From positions 620,001 to 684,000 of the forward strand of contig JACGCM010001793.1 of assembly GCA_014058105.1 (NCBI GenBank): a stretch of DNA of 64,000 bases, given 5' to 3'. How positions within the stretch are numbered: position 1 is the stretch's first letter; each line of letters starts with the position of its first letter. The position numbers were made by a program, and so were the translations under genes. Of this stretch, positions 1 through 11,576 are shown piece after piece. The notes beneath the pieces were generated by a model, which did not search any database, was not told the origin of the DNA, and saw only the letters and a program-made list of their open reading frames with translations. The stretch is from Kingdonia uniflora. Taxonomy: Eukaryota; Streptophyta; Magnoliopsida; Ranunculales; Circaeasteraceae.

Positions 1-19
1 GAAAATTGGAGAACCCAAA

Positions 20-310
20 GTGGATAGGGCATTACTCAACTTGGAGGCTAGTATGAATGTCTTACCTTACTCGGTCTATCAGGAATTAGAACTTGGCAAA
101 CTCAAACCTACCCGAATGATACTTCAATTGGCCGATAGGTCAATACGATATCCACAATATCCTGCTGGATATCTTATCAAGGTTGATAGTCTCATTTTTC
201 CTATGAATTTTTTTATTTTGGACACGGAAGATGTCACAAATCATAGATGTGAGATCTCTATCATATTGGTCCCCCCTTTCCTTGCGACTGCTCATACCAT
301 TATTAATTAA
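20..310 (+). pseudogene. Retropepsin (protease) remnant of A1 pol
   Basis: This is the aspartic protease region that in a live element cuts Gag-Pol. The reading has the usual plant gypsy pattern after the active site (a LPYSVYQELELGKLKPT-type stretch and LQLADRS). The catalytic triplet normally reads D-L-G, but here it reads N-L-E at 38-46: the catalytic Asp is now AAC (38-40) and the following Gly is Glu. That alone would abolish activity. The reading frame closes at 310, and the pol reading resumes in a shifted frame from about 348. The window edge removes the N-terminus. Confidence 0.8.
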
Positions 311-347
311 TTGTTTTAATGGGGTCTTACAACTTTCAATGTGAGAC

Positions 348-1565
348 ATGAAGATCAAACTTAATGTTTTTAGCAATAATACTCAAGTTCCTCATTCGGA
401 TAACATGGCCAAGCTTTATATGATTGACTCCCTAGTTTACAACTCGTTCCCTACATTATTTTCTGAGGACCCCTTAGAATCATGTCTTGTGAAATTTAGT
501 GAAAACTTTGATGAAAATATGATTATTGAAGAACTTAAAGCTTTACTTGACTCAATACCTATATTTAACAAGTCCAAATGGAGACCTCATGTTGAACCTC
601 TTGAATCGTCCACTAATTTGCCTATTACATCCATCACTAAAGCAGACAAGTTAGACGTCAAGCCATTACCTTAAACTCTAAAGTATATTTTTTAGGTGGT
701 TCTAAAACTTTGCCTATAATTATAGCTTCCAATCTAGATGTTGACCAGGATAGTAGAAAGTTGGGTGTCCTTATATGGCACAAATCAGCCTTTGGGTTGT
801 CAATAACAGACTTGAAGGGGATTAGCCTGGTCGTTTGTATGCATCATATCAATCTCGAGGAAGGTACTAAAACTTATCACAAGATGCAGCAGCAGCTGAA
901 TCACATCATGATGGAGGTGGTGAAGAAGGAACAAGCTTTTAGACTCAGGTGTTATATACCTCATTTAAGATAGTAAGTGGGCAACTCTCGTTTAGGTTGT
1001 ACCCAAGAAATTAAGGATTACTATAGTTGAGAATGAGAATAATGAACTGATCCCCACCCGCATGAGCACCGGGTAACGTGTATGTATTGACTACAGGAAA
1101 TTGAACACGGTCACATGGAAAGATCATTTTCTTCTTTCATTAATTGATCAAATGTTTGGACGCTTAGCTGAAAAGAGTCATTACTGCTTTCTTAACTGTT
1201 ATTATAGATATAATCAGATCCCCATTACCACTAAAGATTAGGAGAAAACCACTTTCACATGTCCCTATGAGACTTATGTTTATCGACGTATGCCATTTGG
1301 GTTGTGTAATGCACCCGCTACATTCCAATGCTGTATGATGAACATATTTTATTATATGGTTGATAAGTTTCATGAAATCTTCATTGATGACTTTTTCGTA
1401 TTTGGATCGTCATTTGATGAATGTTTACAATATTTTGAAATCGTGCTAAAACGATGTACAAAAACCATTTTGGTGTTAAACTAGGAAAAATGTCATTTTA
1501 TCGTGACACAAGGGATTATTCTTGGACATATTATCTCCAACAAAGGGATTGAAGTCGATCCAACT
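348..1565 (+). pseudogene. Protease-RT linker and reverse transcriptase of A1
   Basis: In a live element this would copy the RNA into DNA. Residues from 396 on match the linker of Athila/Tat pol, including the blocks around LKALLDSIP and LPIIIASNLD. The RT core follows through several frames: a PTR-like VVPKKSG equivalent near 990-1040, CIDYRKLN near 1088, and MPFGLCNAPATFQ at 1290. The catalytic pair is intact as FIDDF (Asp codons 1386-1388 and 1389-1391). Stops interrupt at about 671, 971 and 1483. The reading breaks off after GIEVDPT near 1562, so the thumb and start of RNase H are missing. Confidence 0.85.
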
Positions 1566-1593
1566 TGGAAAAGAGTCACTTTATGGTGACACA

Positions 1594-1850
1594 GTTAAAT
1601 TAATCTACCACGAAGAAGAAGTTATTAGCTATTGTGTTTGCATTTGAAATTTATTGGCAATACCTTGTTGGATCCCAAATAATTGCTTACACTAACCATG
1701 CGGCCTTAAGTGTTTACTATCACAAAAAGATACTAAGCCTCGGTTATTTCGATGGATTCTTTTTTAACAAGAATTTGATGTCGTAATTCTAAATAAGAAT
1801 GGTGTTGAAAATGATGTTGCAGACCATCTATCTCAAATTCTCACTAAAGG
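1594..1850 (+). pseudogene. RNase H remnant of A1
   Basis: Reading from about 1600 gives the second half of the gypsy RNase H domain: a KKKLLAIVFAFE block, then YLVGSQIIAYTNHAALS, then the connection to the integrase. The first half, including the start of the domain, has been lost in the same deletion that removed the RT thumb. Frames change again near 1740. This domain would have degraded the RNA strand of the hybrid. Here it is too broken to act. Confidence 0.7.
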
Positions 1851-2064
1851 TATTAAAGATTTTCTCCCTATCTTGGAGATATTTCTCGATGAGCAGCTCA
1901 TGGCTATCTTTCAACTACCTTGGTATGCCGATATTATTAATTATCTTGCTACATAACGATTACTTGACTATTGGTCAAAGCAAGATAAAACCAAATTCTT
2001 GCAGGAGGTTAGATATTTTAGTTGGAACAATCCTTATCAATATTAGTTTATCTCAGACCAAATG

Positions 2065-3381
2065 ACTAGGAGATGCATCTCAAATGATAAGTTCCATAGT
2101 TTACTCACATTTTGCCACATCTTAGCTTTGGAGGACATTTTAGTGCTAAAAAAATTGCCACCAAAGTCCTCCAATTAGGTCTCTATGGCCAACCCTTTTT
2201 CGTGATGCACATACCTTTTGTTAAGAATGTAATAGGTGCCAGAGGACCGGGAATATTTTTCTTGAACAACATCCTTATCGTTAAATTATTTAATGTTTAA
2301 GGTAATGCATTTATGTGCCCATTTATTTCTTTTCATGGGTCCTTTATATTCTCGTTGTGGCAGATTATGTTTCCAAATTGGTTGAGGCAGTGCCATGTCA
2401 AACAAATAACCATAAGCCTGCTGCTAAATTTTTAAAGAACATTTTTAATCATTATGGCACCCCTATGACAGTTATAAGTGATGGTAGTAAATATTTTTTG
2501 CAATCGTGATTTTTAAACTCTTTTGAAAAATGACTCCATCACTCATAAAGTTGCCATACCTTACCATTCACAAACAAGTTGCCATGTCAGCGTCTTTAAT
2601 CGGGAGATCAATTTTTTTTTTAGAAAAAACTATTTAAGCCGATCATAAAGATTGGTTTGATCGTCATAATGATGCCCTTTGGGCATATCAAACTACTTAC
2701 AAAGCCCTGATTGGTATTTTTATTTTATTTTATTTTGCAAAAAGTATGATTTAATTAGAGACGAAAGTAGAGTACAAAAAAGGGGGCAGGCAAAGCCAAT
2801 GCCTAAAATAAAAATTACAGTCTAAGATACTCTAAAGTATTCAACCAAGGGGTCCTCAATACAAAAAATGAACATAGGCATTCCCCCAAAGCCCTGATTG
2901 GTATGTCACCCTATAAAATTGTCTTTGGGAAGGCATGTCACTTACCAGTAGAATTGGAACAAAATGCTCCGTGAGTTATAAAGGCCTTTAATTTTGAAAT
3001 GGCTAAAGCCAGATTACATAGAAAGCTTTAACTTTCTGAACTTAATGAACTTCGTCACGAGGCTTATGAAAATTTGAAAATTTTCAAAGAATGAACAAAA
3101 GCTTTTCCTGATAAGTCGATTGTTCGCAAAATTTTTAACCCTAAAAAGAAATTATTGCTCTACAATTTATGGTTACAATTATTTTTTGGGAAATTGCTCT
3201 TTTGTTGGCATGTCCCTTTAGTAGTTAAGAACTGTTTATCCTCATGGAGCTGTGGAGGTAGAAGATCTTATTGTCAGTAATACTTTCAAGTTTAATGGGC
3301 AACGTTTGAAACCGTATTTAAAATCTTGTACTTTCGATGAAGAGGCAACTTTTCTAGTTGACCTATTTTATCATAATTGAT
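2065..3381 (+). pseudogene. Integrase remnant of A1, split by a LINE insertion
   Basis: The zinc-binding region is faint (2090-2230). The catalytic core is clear: DYVSKLVEAVP, then FLKNIFNHYGTPMTVISDG. The second Asp of the D-D-E triad remains in VISDG; the first reads Ala (GNAF where GIDF is usual), and the Glu region near 2590 no longer shows Glu. The core continues WAYQTTYKALIG up to 2717 and resumes after the insertion as KALIGMSPYKIVFGKACHLPVELE (2888 on). The C-terminal domain reaches GQRLKPYL and ends near 3381. Several frameshifts are needed. Confidence 0.85.
2718..2886 (-). mobile_element. 5'-truncated LINE tail (169 bp) with 18-bp target duplication
   Basis: The insert is bounded by a perfect direct repeat, caaagccctgattggtat, at 2700-2717 and 2887-2904. 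Next to the left copy lies a T-rich tract (TTTTATTTTATTTTATTTT), which is the A-rich tail of a minus-strand insertion. The body has the look of a plant L1-type 3' UTR but no coding region. Removing it rejoins the integrase reading. A SINE is the alternative; no A/B box promoter was seen. Confidence 0.85.
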
Positions 3382-4263
3382 CATGTGTATCCCATATATA
3401 CCTTATTGTTATATTTAAGTTTTGGGGTACATTCATTTGGCTGAAGACGGTAAAACTTAACGCTTTCTATGAGGCAACCAAATGCACATTCAGATGAGAT
3501 GTTTTAGTTGTTATTTTCCATTCCATGTATTTAATTTTTTTTCAAACATTGAGAACAGTGTTTCATTTAAGTTTAGGGGTAGAAAAACTATTTTTAGATA
3601 CTTTTTATAAAAAAAGTAAAATAATGACTCTTTGGCAATTTATGATATTTTTGGCAAATTTTCAACACTTAGACTAATTTTACTTAGGCAAAACAATATG
3701 CTGATTGGAAAACCCAAAATACTTTGATCTTTTACCAAGTGTACACTAGAGTATTTCATTATCATGTTCTTAAACTCGATGTACTACCTTGTAATTAACG
3801 AAAAACTCTAATTGTTCTTAATATATTTATAAAACATATACTTCACTATAGTTATACTGAGTTTTTGACTAGAATATGAAAAATTTAGTATTTATATTTG
3901 AATAATGTGCTCCAAGGGAGAAAACTGCCTAAGAATAAGTTCATTCCTTAAAGTTCAAAAAAAAACCAAACTTTTTCTAAAACTTTTACGCTGCAAGGCA
4001 TACTTGCATGATTAAGAATTGATAGAGGAAAAATTATCACCAATCTCAAGTATGACCATGAACTAGGAAAAATGTGCATGAAAAGTGTTACTTGTGAGAA
4101 TCATGGCTCTTGGTCAAGATGGGGCACCAAGCCCCACCAACCTTAACCAACTGGCAGAGATTATCGACTGAAACTTCTTGTTATTTAGACCTCGCTAAGA
4201 AACCATGTATTAAAAAAGAGAAGAGGCTTGTAAAACAAGAATACCAGGAAGATGAATTAACTA
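3382..4263 (+). other. 3' UTR of A1, first part
   Basis: This is non-coding. It opens with the conserved post-pol block (about 3421-3480, with the AACTTAACGCTT and GAGGCAACC pieces) and a segment near 3543-3590 whose ATTGAG...TTTAAGTTTAGGGG core is typical of the lineage. The whole stretch is found again inverted at about 13220-14060 in A2, which confirms that both belong to one family. Confidence 0.75.
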
Positions 4264-4268
4264 AGACA

Positions 4269-5436
4269 TGACCAATATAAAAATGATGTCATAAAATGAC
4301 CCGCAATCGTACGGTTGTATCGTTGAGTTCAAGGGAATACGGGGTCGTATTCCAAGAGACTTGTGGTGCGAACTAACTTTGGGCTACTAATTTTATCCAA
4401 TGAAAATGAGTTTGTTTTGTTGGTTATCAAATAAAGAGAAGAATAAAATAAATTACGAGTTTGGTTTGGAATGGGAACCAAGGCATCGATTCCACTCCAC
4501 CCCGTTATAGTCTGTAAGAGAGTAATATTTAATTAAACTATGTAATAATTCCCATATTATGTATCCTTGGCCGGGTATACACGATAGTCACAATGAATAA
4601 GAAATTAACATTTTAAAATTTTCTATAAACCACCTTGCATAACAATGGTCATGTTAACAAAGGTGGCTTACTTTCTCTTCCCCATATTTTTAACCTATCC
4701 TGTTATGGTCAAACAAGAAGGTTATTTTAATTTTTCATTCCTCAAAATCCTAGCTACGGTCAAGCATAAGAAGAAGGAACAAAGGGTTCAAACTTGAGCC
4801 CGGAGATAAAGAAATAGTACTCAAGCTAAACATTACTTCTACAACTAGGCTATATTAGGATGGAGCTTCATCTAGCCTTGGCTAAGAGGTTTAGCAACTC
4901 ATCCCTTCGATCATCGTCATTATTCTTGATTATAAAATAAGAGCAAAATAATAATAACAAAGGAAGAAGAGATGAAATAACTTTATTGATATGAATTTTG
5001 ATTTACACCCGCCAAGATGTCTCTCATGGGTGGGATTTCCCTCCTATTTATAGAGTATAAGAGGGATTATAAAATATCAACATAAATGAGAAATTTCTTA
5101 AACAATGCCTTCCATTATGTATAAAATATAAGAGCTTTAGAACCCCCTACTCCATGGCTTAGCCCATACATAAAATTGTATGGCTTGATAATCTCCATTA
5201 ATGCCTCTTTAAATATATTTATTAGGCTTTTGGTTGACAAATATAAGGGATGATCAACTGCTGGAGTGTATTACATCATTTTCTTTGTTGAGAACCGCAA
5301 AAATGTGGAACTTCTTTATCATGCGACCGATTCCTATAAATACAAGTAAAAACACTACTAGTATCACATTTAATTAATAAATGACAAGTTAGATATAAAT
5401 TTAGGAGTTGTACACATAAATATTACGTATTTATCA
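4269..5436 (-). mobile_element. Solo LTR, family A, inserted in the A1 3' UTR
   Basis: This 1168-bp LTR starts TG and ends CA on the + strand and is oriented minus. It is homologous end to end with the inverted 5923-7027 LTR. It lies exactly where the A1 3' UTR breaks relative to A2: A1 reads GAATTAACTAAG up to it and CTTGTCAAACTGACCG after it, while A2 is continuous. Flanks are AGACA (4264-4268) and AGGTA (5437-5441), a 5-bp target duplication differing by two transitions. No internal region remains, so it is a solo LTR made by LTR-LTR recombination. Confidence 0.85.
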
Positions 5437-5922
5437 AGGTACTTGTCAAACTGACCGATGATTTTATTCTAGTAAGTACTAGACTAAAAATTGACTCAAC
5501 TATTCTATACAATATATCGTGCTGTAACATTATCTTTACTACACTGAGATATAGCTAAGAAAAATATTTGAATTTATTTCTAAGCATGAGGTAGTATTTC
5601 AAGTTTTGGATTCTGTAAATGATATCCAATAGTACACTTGGGAAATACTAAGTATTAAGGAATTTTTTGCCATAATGTTTTATTGTCATAACAAAGTAAA
5701 GATAAGTTGAAAGGAAAAAAGTCATTTGTAATTTAGAGTTCCAAAAGGAGCATTATCGACTTTTGGGGGGATAGTCATTGTAAACCCTCACGAGATAACA
5801 CCCATCGACCAGGGGAACCTCTGGGGGTTTAACGGCTTGTTACATACGCTAAATACAACTGTGTGACCTGGTTTTTATTAACTTTTGATCGAGGACTAGA
5901 ATAATATAAGGTCGGGGGTATT
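5437..5922 (+). other. 3' UTR of A1, second part, with polypurine tract
   Basis: This continues the A1 3' UTR and matches 12736-13215 in inverted orientation. It ends in a purine-rich tract (AAGGTCGGGGGTATT, 5908-5922) directly before the TG of the LTR, which is the plus-strand primer position. No reading frame is present. Confidence 0.75.
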
Positions 5923-7027
5923 TGATAGATAAGTAATATTTACATGCACAACTCCTAATTTATATCTACCTAGTAATTTATTAATTAAATGTGATACTAA
6001 TAGTATTTTTGCTTGTATTTACATAAATTGGACGCATAATAAATAAATTATACATTTTTCTAGTTTTCAACAAAGAACAAGGTGATGCACTCCAACAATA
6101 ATCATAATTTGAAGTTGACAACGAAATGCCCATTGAAGACCATTGAAGAGACTTTATTGTAGAAATTATCCTCATATTCATGAGTTGTAATATTTATGCA
6201 TGGACAGATATATGGCTTATGGGATTTCACATTTATGTGAATGTTTTGTAACCCCTTCTATAGGAGGGGAATCCCACCTATTTGAGATATCTTAGAGAGT
6301 GTAAATCAAAGGTTCGAAGTAATAAAACTTGTTATTCTTCTTTTCTTTTCTTGTCATTTTTGTTTATTGTCATAATCTCGTAATATGGCGATGATCGAAG
6401 GGATGAGTAGCTAATCTTCTTAGCCAAGGCTAGAAGAAGCTCCATCCCAATCTAACCTAGTTGTAGAAGTAGCTTTAATTTGAGTACTACTTCTTTTTCT
6501 CTATTCTTAACTTCAAATCCTTCATTGCTTCATCCTATGCTTGATCATAGCTAGGATTTGGAGGAATGAAGAAACTAAGAAACCATCTTGTTTGACGATA
6601 ATAAAATAGGTTATGAATATGGAGAAGAGAAAGAAAGCCAGCTTACCCAACATGACCATTATTATGTAAGGTGGTTTATAAAAAATTCCCAAATGCCTAT
6701 TTCTTAATCCATTGTGGGTATCGTGTTTACCTGACCAGGGATTCATGGTACAAGAATTATTTATCTACTTTAATTAAAGATTACTTTCTAACGGACGTCA
6801 ATGGGGAGGAGTGGAATCGATGTCTTGGTTCCCATTCTAAACCAAACTCGTAACTTATTTTGTTATTCTTTTTATTTGAAAACCATAAAAAAAAACTCAT
6901 TGTTATTGCATAAAATTAGAAGCTCAAGGTATAATTTACATCACAAGTCTTTTGGGATACAACCTTACTTTCTCTTGTACTCAAAGGTATACCGTTCACT
7001 TGCGGTTGTTGGTTTTATAATTGATCA
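5923..7027 (+). mobile_element. 3' LTR of A1 (family A)
   Basis: The LTR begins TGATAGATAAG and ends TTGATCA. It follows a polypurine tract, so it is the 3' LTR of the pol-bearing element upstream. Four other family A LTRs lie in the window (4269-5436 minus, 11577-12735 minus, 32270-33436 minus, 39676-40783 plus). Short readings inside it are not genes. Confidence 0.85.
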
Positions 7028-10000
7028 GGACTCGATATTTGATATGATTATATCATTTGTGGGTTTTGGCAACACCACGGAGACCATTATTGATTTTATG
7101 AGTTTTAAGAACTCTTGGATCATCCGTTCTTATAGTATGGATAATGTGATTTTTGCGTATGCAAGTTCTATCATGGATAAGATTGAAGAGCAATAAACAC
7201 GATTATCTCAATGAAGGGTTGGAGAGAGCTATTGGCCAATCCTTTGGCATGTATGTTAGCTATGCATGCAGTATGACTTTGAGTATGCCTAACTCATGGG
7301 CGTTTTGTTTACTGGTCATGAGTTGCATGAGACCGGAGGATTTGCATGTGACCGGAGGATTTCCATGAAGTGGGAGTTATGAGACGATTGCTATGAATTT
7401 TAAGCATTTAAAGAAAACTTTGTAATTGTCTAATTCTATGGAGTTGTTCTTGTTAGGTTTATGTGGTTGGTGAACTTGATATGATAGAAACATTGGTCAC
7501 ATGGAGAGAACCACGACTTGTGTTGTTATACTGAAACAACTTGAGTATTAAGATGACAATGACTTATTGCATCATTGATTGGAAAGGCAGAAATACACGG
7601 TGCAACTTTGGAAGTTTGCAAGATGATGGTTTGATTTCAAGTAATCAAATACATCGACATATGGTATGTGTGATACAATTTTCTTTTGATGAAGGGTGCT
7701 CGGTTAGGCATAGTTATGGTAGCGGTTGTTTAGGGAAACTTACGGGAATATCGCATTACAAATTCTAGTGAGAGTTTTTTGAAGAGTGTAATGTTTTTCC
7801 AATAAGGTGGGTCTTTGTTAAGAAGGTCCGGTGCATCACAATCCAAGATTGAGGAGTTGATGATGGTTTATGAGGAAATCGGAATTTTGATTTCAAATTG
7901 GAGATTGTTAGGTTGTTAACTCTTTGTTTCTGATCAGAATACGCTAATGTGAATCAAGGAAGATAAAGATAGAGTGTAGAGAAGAATTAAAGGGGAAAAT
8001 CTTTGAAGAAGAAAATATGGATGCAAATTTGGATGATAAGCCAAATCTGACTTATAAGAGATTTTCAAGTCTTTTGGTCTAGGGAAATTCAAATGCAATC
8101 CGGATGCAAGATTCCATCCAGATTCCATCCGGACTTCACATTTTGGTTGATTATTTTTTTGGGCCATTTTGGTAATTCTTACTTCCTTGGGGGTTTAGGG
8201 TATTTCTTCCCTTCATTTTTCCTTGACATACGGGATAAACCAATCTTGCTATTCTATTTTGGGGATCTTATGTAACATTGAACATCTATTATCTATATTA
8301 CTTCCAGGGGTGGTCTTTTATCTCAAGATAAAGAGAGGCCAGGATCGAGTTTCAAGGCCTCGAGATCGATGGGTTACCCAAGATCAAGGGTTGGGATCTA
8401 ATTGTGTGTTTGGTAATACTTAAATTTCTAGAGGGCAAAGAAGTCATTGTGGCATTCTCATATTTCCCAAATTAAAACCTTTCTCTTAATTACGTTTCTC
8501 CCTTCCAAATCCCTGCAAATTATTCTTAATCACATCTCTCTCCTCTCTCTCACAAAACCCTTTTATCTTCTCAAATCCTTGCATATCTCTCTCCTCACTC
8601 CTAATGAGAAAATGCTTCTCACTCTTGGTACATCTCGATCCCCTAATTAGTTTCCCTAATTTTGATCTATCTCTAGTCAACTATGTTATCTTAATTTTAG
8701 GGTTATGATTGTGCTAAACTTCTCATCTCTCTCAAGGTACTTGATCTCGGTTTTAATGCCTTTCGATTTAATGAATGTAGATATCTTTTCATAGTTATGT
8801 GTTAATCACTCTAATCAATCGCTGCAATTATGATTCCTTTTCTTCTCTTATAAAACTACCCTAAAACTCCATCTTCAACCACTAATTTTAACTGTTTTGA
8901 TCCCTTTGGGCTTTGGGTAATCTTCTTTTCGTCAAAAATATGTTTAGAATCTCTAGGGAAGAAGAAGAAGAGTGGTGGTGGTGTTGATATGTGTGATTCG
9001 GTGATTAGGAAGAAGAGATGTTGGAGAAGAGTTGTATTTTGTGTAATGTTCTGACATCCTTCACATGCAAGAATAGACCCCATGTTAGGCTTTGAAATTG
9101 GATATCAGTTATTTGATCTAGCCTACTTTTTGATTAGAGAGAAGCATGTCATCACGTACTACCTACGATATAGCTTTGATTTATTAGTTTAAATTTTAGC
9201 AGCTCTATCATATATAATTTATATTTACAGTTTATCATGTGACGGGTCACGACTATGACAAACTTGGAAGTACAAATCTTATTAGCAGGTAGTACTCTAA
9301 AAGTAGGATCATGACCGAAAAAAACTTGGAGATGAGGATCTTATCAACATGTACTACTCTTCAAGCCTTAAACATCCTTTTTATTTATTTCTATGTCTAT
9401 AAAGTTGAATTGAGTTGTTTATGTTCTCTATAATTTTAAACCCTGGGACTTCTCTGCCACATAAAATAATTCATGCATTTAAGAATATTGAAACTAACGG
9501 ATAAATATCGATTCCAACAGTTATAGAGATATTTGGTAGCCTTAAGGTTTATAAATAGCAATGTAATGATAGTGAAATATTTATAGAGGTATTTGATCAT
9601 GTTAAAATTATAACAACTATATGAATCCGACTCTTTGCAGCATGATATCTTTAATCAGATAGCAAACAAGTTATCAAGCAATGGAGGACTGTGGGGCCCA
9701 ACTGAAACTACTTAAGGTGGCAATACCTTGAAGTTTTATGCCTATGTTGCTTAAAAACCGGTGGGTCAAGAAGGGGGATGAGATCCAGGGAAGCTAAGTT
9801 TAAGTAAACTTAAGATTGTTCTATGCATATACCATGAACGTAATGAAACAATAGGGTATATTTAATGATCATATTATAGAGCTATTTGATCATGTTCAAA
9901 TTATAACAGCAATATTTAACAATTATGTTTTCCTTTTTTGCTTTTTGATTAACTTATTGACGGTAGCCAGTTTGAAGGACTAATGGTGGAGGACCTCAGT

Positions 10001-10922
10001 AAGCATTCGTAAGCCATGTATCTTTCTTAGCCATTTTTCTTCAATTCTTATCGCCACATTTCAATGTAAAATCCTCATTCAGGCTTACTTAAATGATAAC
10101 ATTAAATATTCTTAGGTGAAATCATTGTATTGAAAGTCATTCTAAAGCTCGCTTATGCTTATTTATAATGGGTCTTTAGCTCAAATGAAAGAGTTTTATT
10201 TTGTGTACCCTTCACATATGTGGTTGAATGATTTAGGCCTAGCTTGAATATTTGCTACTTTTTTGTTTAATTATTAATTTAAGCTTCTTTGATAACCTAT
10301 GTCACTGTAATTAGGTTTCATTGCTAACTTCATGACAAACTTGCCGAACAATAACCGTGCACAACAACAAAAATGGAAGAAACTGCAATAGAAAAAATAC
10401 TCTTCCTGTTCTTCTTGTAAATCAAGCTTTATACTCATGCAAATACATGAGTTTGCTATTTATTGCTTATGATATTAGAGACCGCTGGATATTAACTACT
10501 ATAAAAAAAATTAAGTTTAGTTTTTGATATTACCTACTATAAGCATTTCTTAGTTAACTTTAACATAAGACACTTTTGAGAGACAGCTGGATATTAACTA
10601 CTGTAAGCATTTTTTAGTTTAGCTTTTGATATTAACTACTATAAACATTTTTTAGTTAACTTAGGGATTGTGAACTTTTGAGTTATGACTTTGTTAATTT
10701 TCTGTTTAGATAGTTATTTTCAGTTATTTTTAGCATTGTTTATCCTTTTGTGCTACTCCTAGATCATTAAAACCATACTCATTAAACCTAATCATTCCAT
10801 CTGTTAATTAGGAATCACCATGTGCTTTTGAGTAAATATTAAAATAATAAATGAGAGGCGTCCGTGTAGCCCCTGTTCGTGGTATAGTTATACGGTAAAC
10901 ACCTTTAAATGATAATATCATA
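7028..10922. other. Unassigned stretch between A1 and the Helitron gene
   Basis: No gene or known element was recognised here. Short readings near 7153-7368 and 7541-7768 have no recognised motif. About 8460-8680 is CT-rich like a plant leader but no coding exon follows. Two related segments recur at about 9583-9620 and 9874-9912 (TATTTGATCATGTT core). Imperfect copies of a GATATTAACTACT unit lie at 10485-10665. Confidence 0.5.
10485..10665. repeat. Short imperfect repeats with GATATTAACTACT core
   Basis: Four diverged copies of a segment containing GATATTA(A/C)CTACT followed by a T-rich TTTTAGTT piece occur in about 180 bp, just upstream of the Helitron first exon. Spacing is irregular. No function is evident. 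Confidence 0.55.
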
Positions 10923-11522
10923 ATGGATGACATGCCCACTAATATGGTTAATGAGGGTAATCAATCCATATTAAATAACTCAAACACGATAAACGTCATC
11001 AACACTTTAGTTGAACAAGGTCTCTCGAAAAGAGTAATAGCTCAACGTGTTCGAAGAGAAAGGGAAAAAGCAAAATCTTCATATCCTAATCAACCGACCC
11101 ATCAAGAACTCTCTAAACGATCGATTGTACAACATACCAGAAGAGAACGCGAGAGACAACTAGATGAATCTCGAACAGTTCCTATTCCAAACTATGCCGT
11201 GGATTGTCCCACTCAAGTTCATGAAAGAGTCTCAGAAAATGAAGTTCCCCATTCTTTAACACCAGAGAAAGTTACTACTTCAGAAGATTCGTATACTGAA
11301 TCTTATCCTACTCAAGCACATCCGCATACTGAATCTTTTCCATCTTAAGATCATAAAAATAACTCAACAACTGAAGTTTTACCACCTTTAGCAACTGAAG
11401 TTTTAGAAGAACAATAATAAACATTTGAGGTGTATCACCTACCCTTTCCTGTAATGCGCCCCAGCTCTAACTTCCCATCAAGTACATTTAAAGTTGGAGA
11501 GTCTTTATCAGCTCGCAACAAC
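10923..11522 (+). pseudogene. Putative Helitron N-terminal exon
   Basis: An open reading frame of 141 codons from ATG 10923 is followed in the same frame, after TAA 11346 and TAATAA near 11415, by sequence running to a splice donor (AAC|GTATGAGT, 11523). The protein is basic and shows an internal duplication: LSKRVIAQRVRREREKA and LSKRSIVQHTRRERERQ, 44 residues apart. The N-termini of plant Helitron proteins are variable and basic, so the link to RepHel rests mainly on position: the donor, the inserted A2, then TACTAAT and an acceptor (33470) leading into clear Helitron sequence. The phase across this junction is one base off, consistent with decay. Confidence 0.5.
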
Positions 11523-11576
11523 GTATGAGTATATATAAACTAAAGAAATCCTTATATAATTTTTTTTATAAAACAT

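Larger units (their letters stand above)
1..7027 (+). mobile_element. Athila-like Ty3/gypsy retrotransposon A1, 5' part outside window
   Basis: The order protease, RT, RNase H, integrase, 3' UTR, polypurine tract and LTR is read on the + strand. Only the 3' LTR (5923-7027) is present; the 5' LTR, gag and start of pol lie left of the window. No second (archaeal-type) RNase H is seen between RNase H and integrase, which favours Athila over Tat. A sister 5' LTR (32270-33436) is followed by a tRNA-Asp-type primer site, also usual for this lineage. The element was later hit by a LINE tail (2718-2886) and a solo LTR (4269-5436). All domains carry stops and frameshifts, so it is dead. Confidence 0.85.

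Noticed and set aside
8447..8690. CT-rich stretch resembling a host gene 5' leader
   Set aside because: No coding exon with a known domain follows within the next 2 kb, and the short reading is low-complexity.
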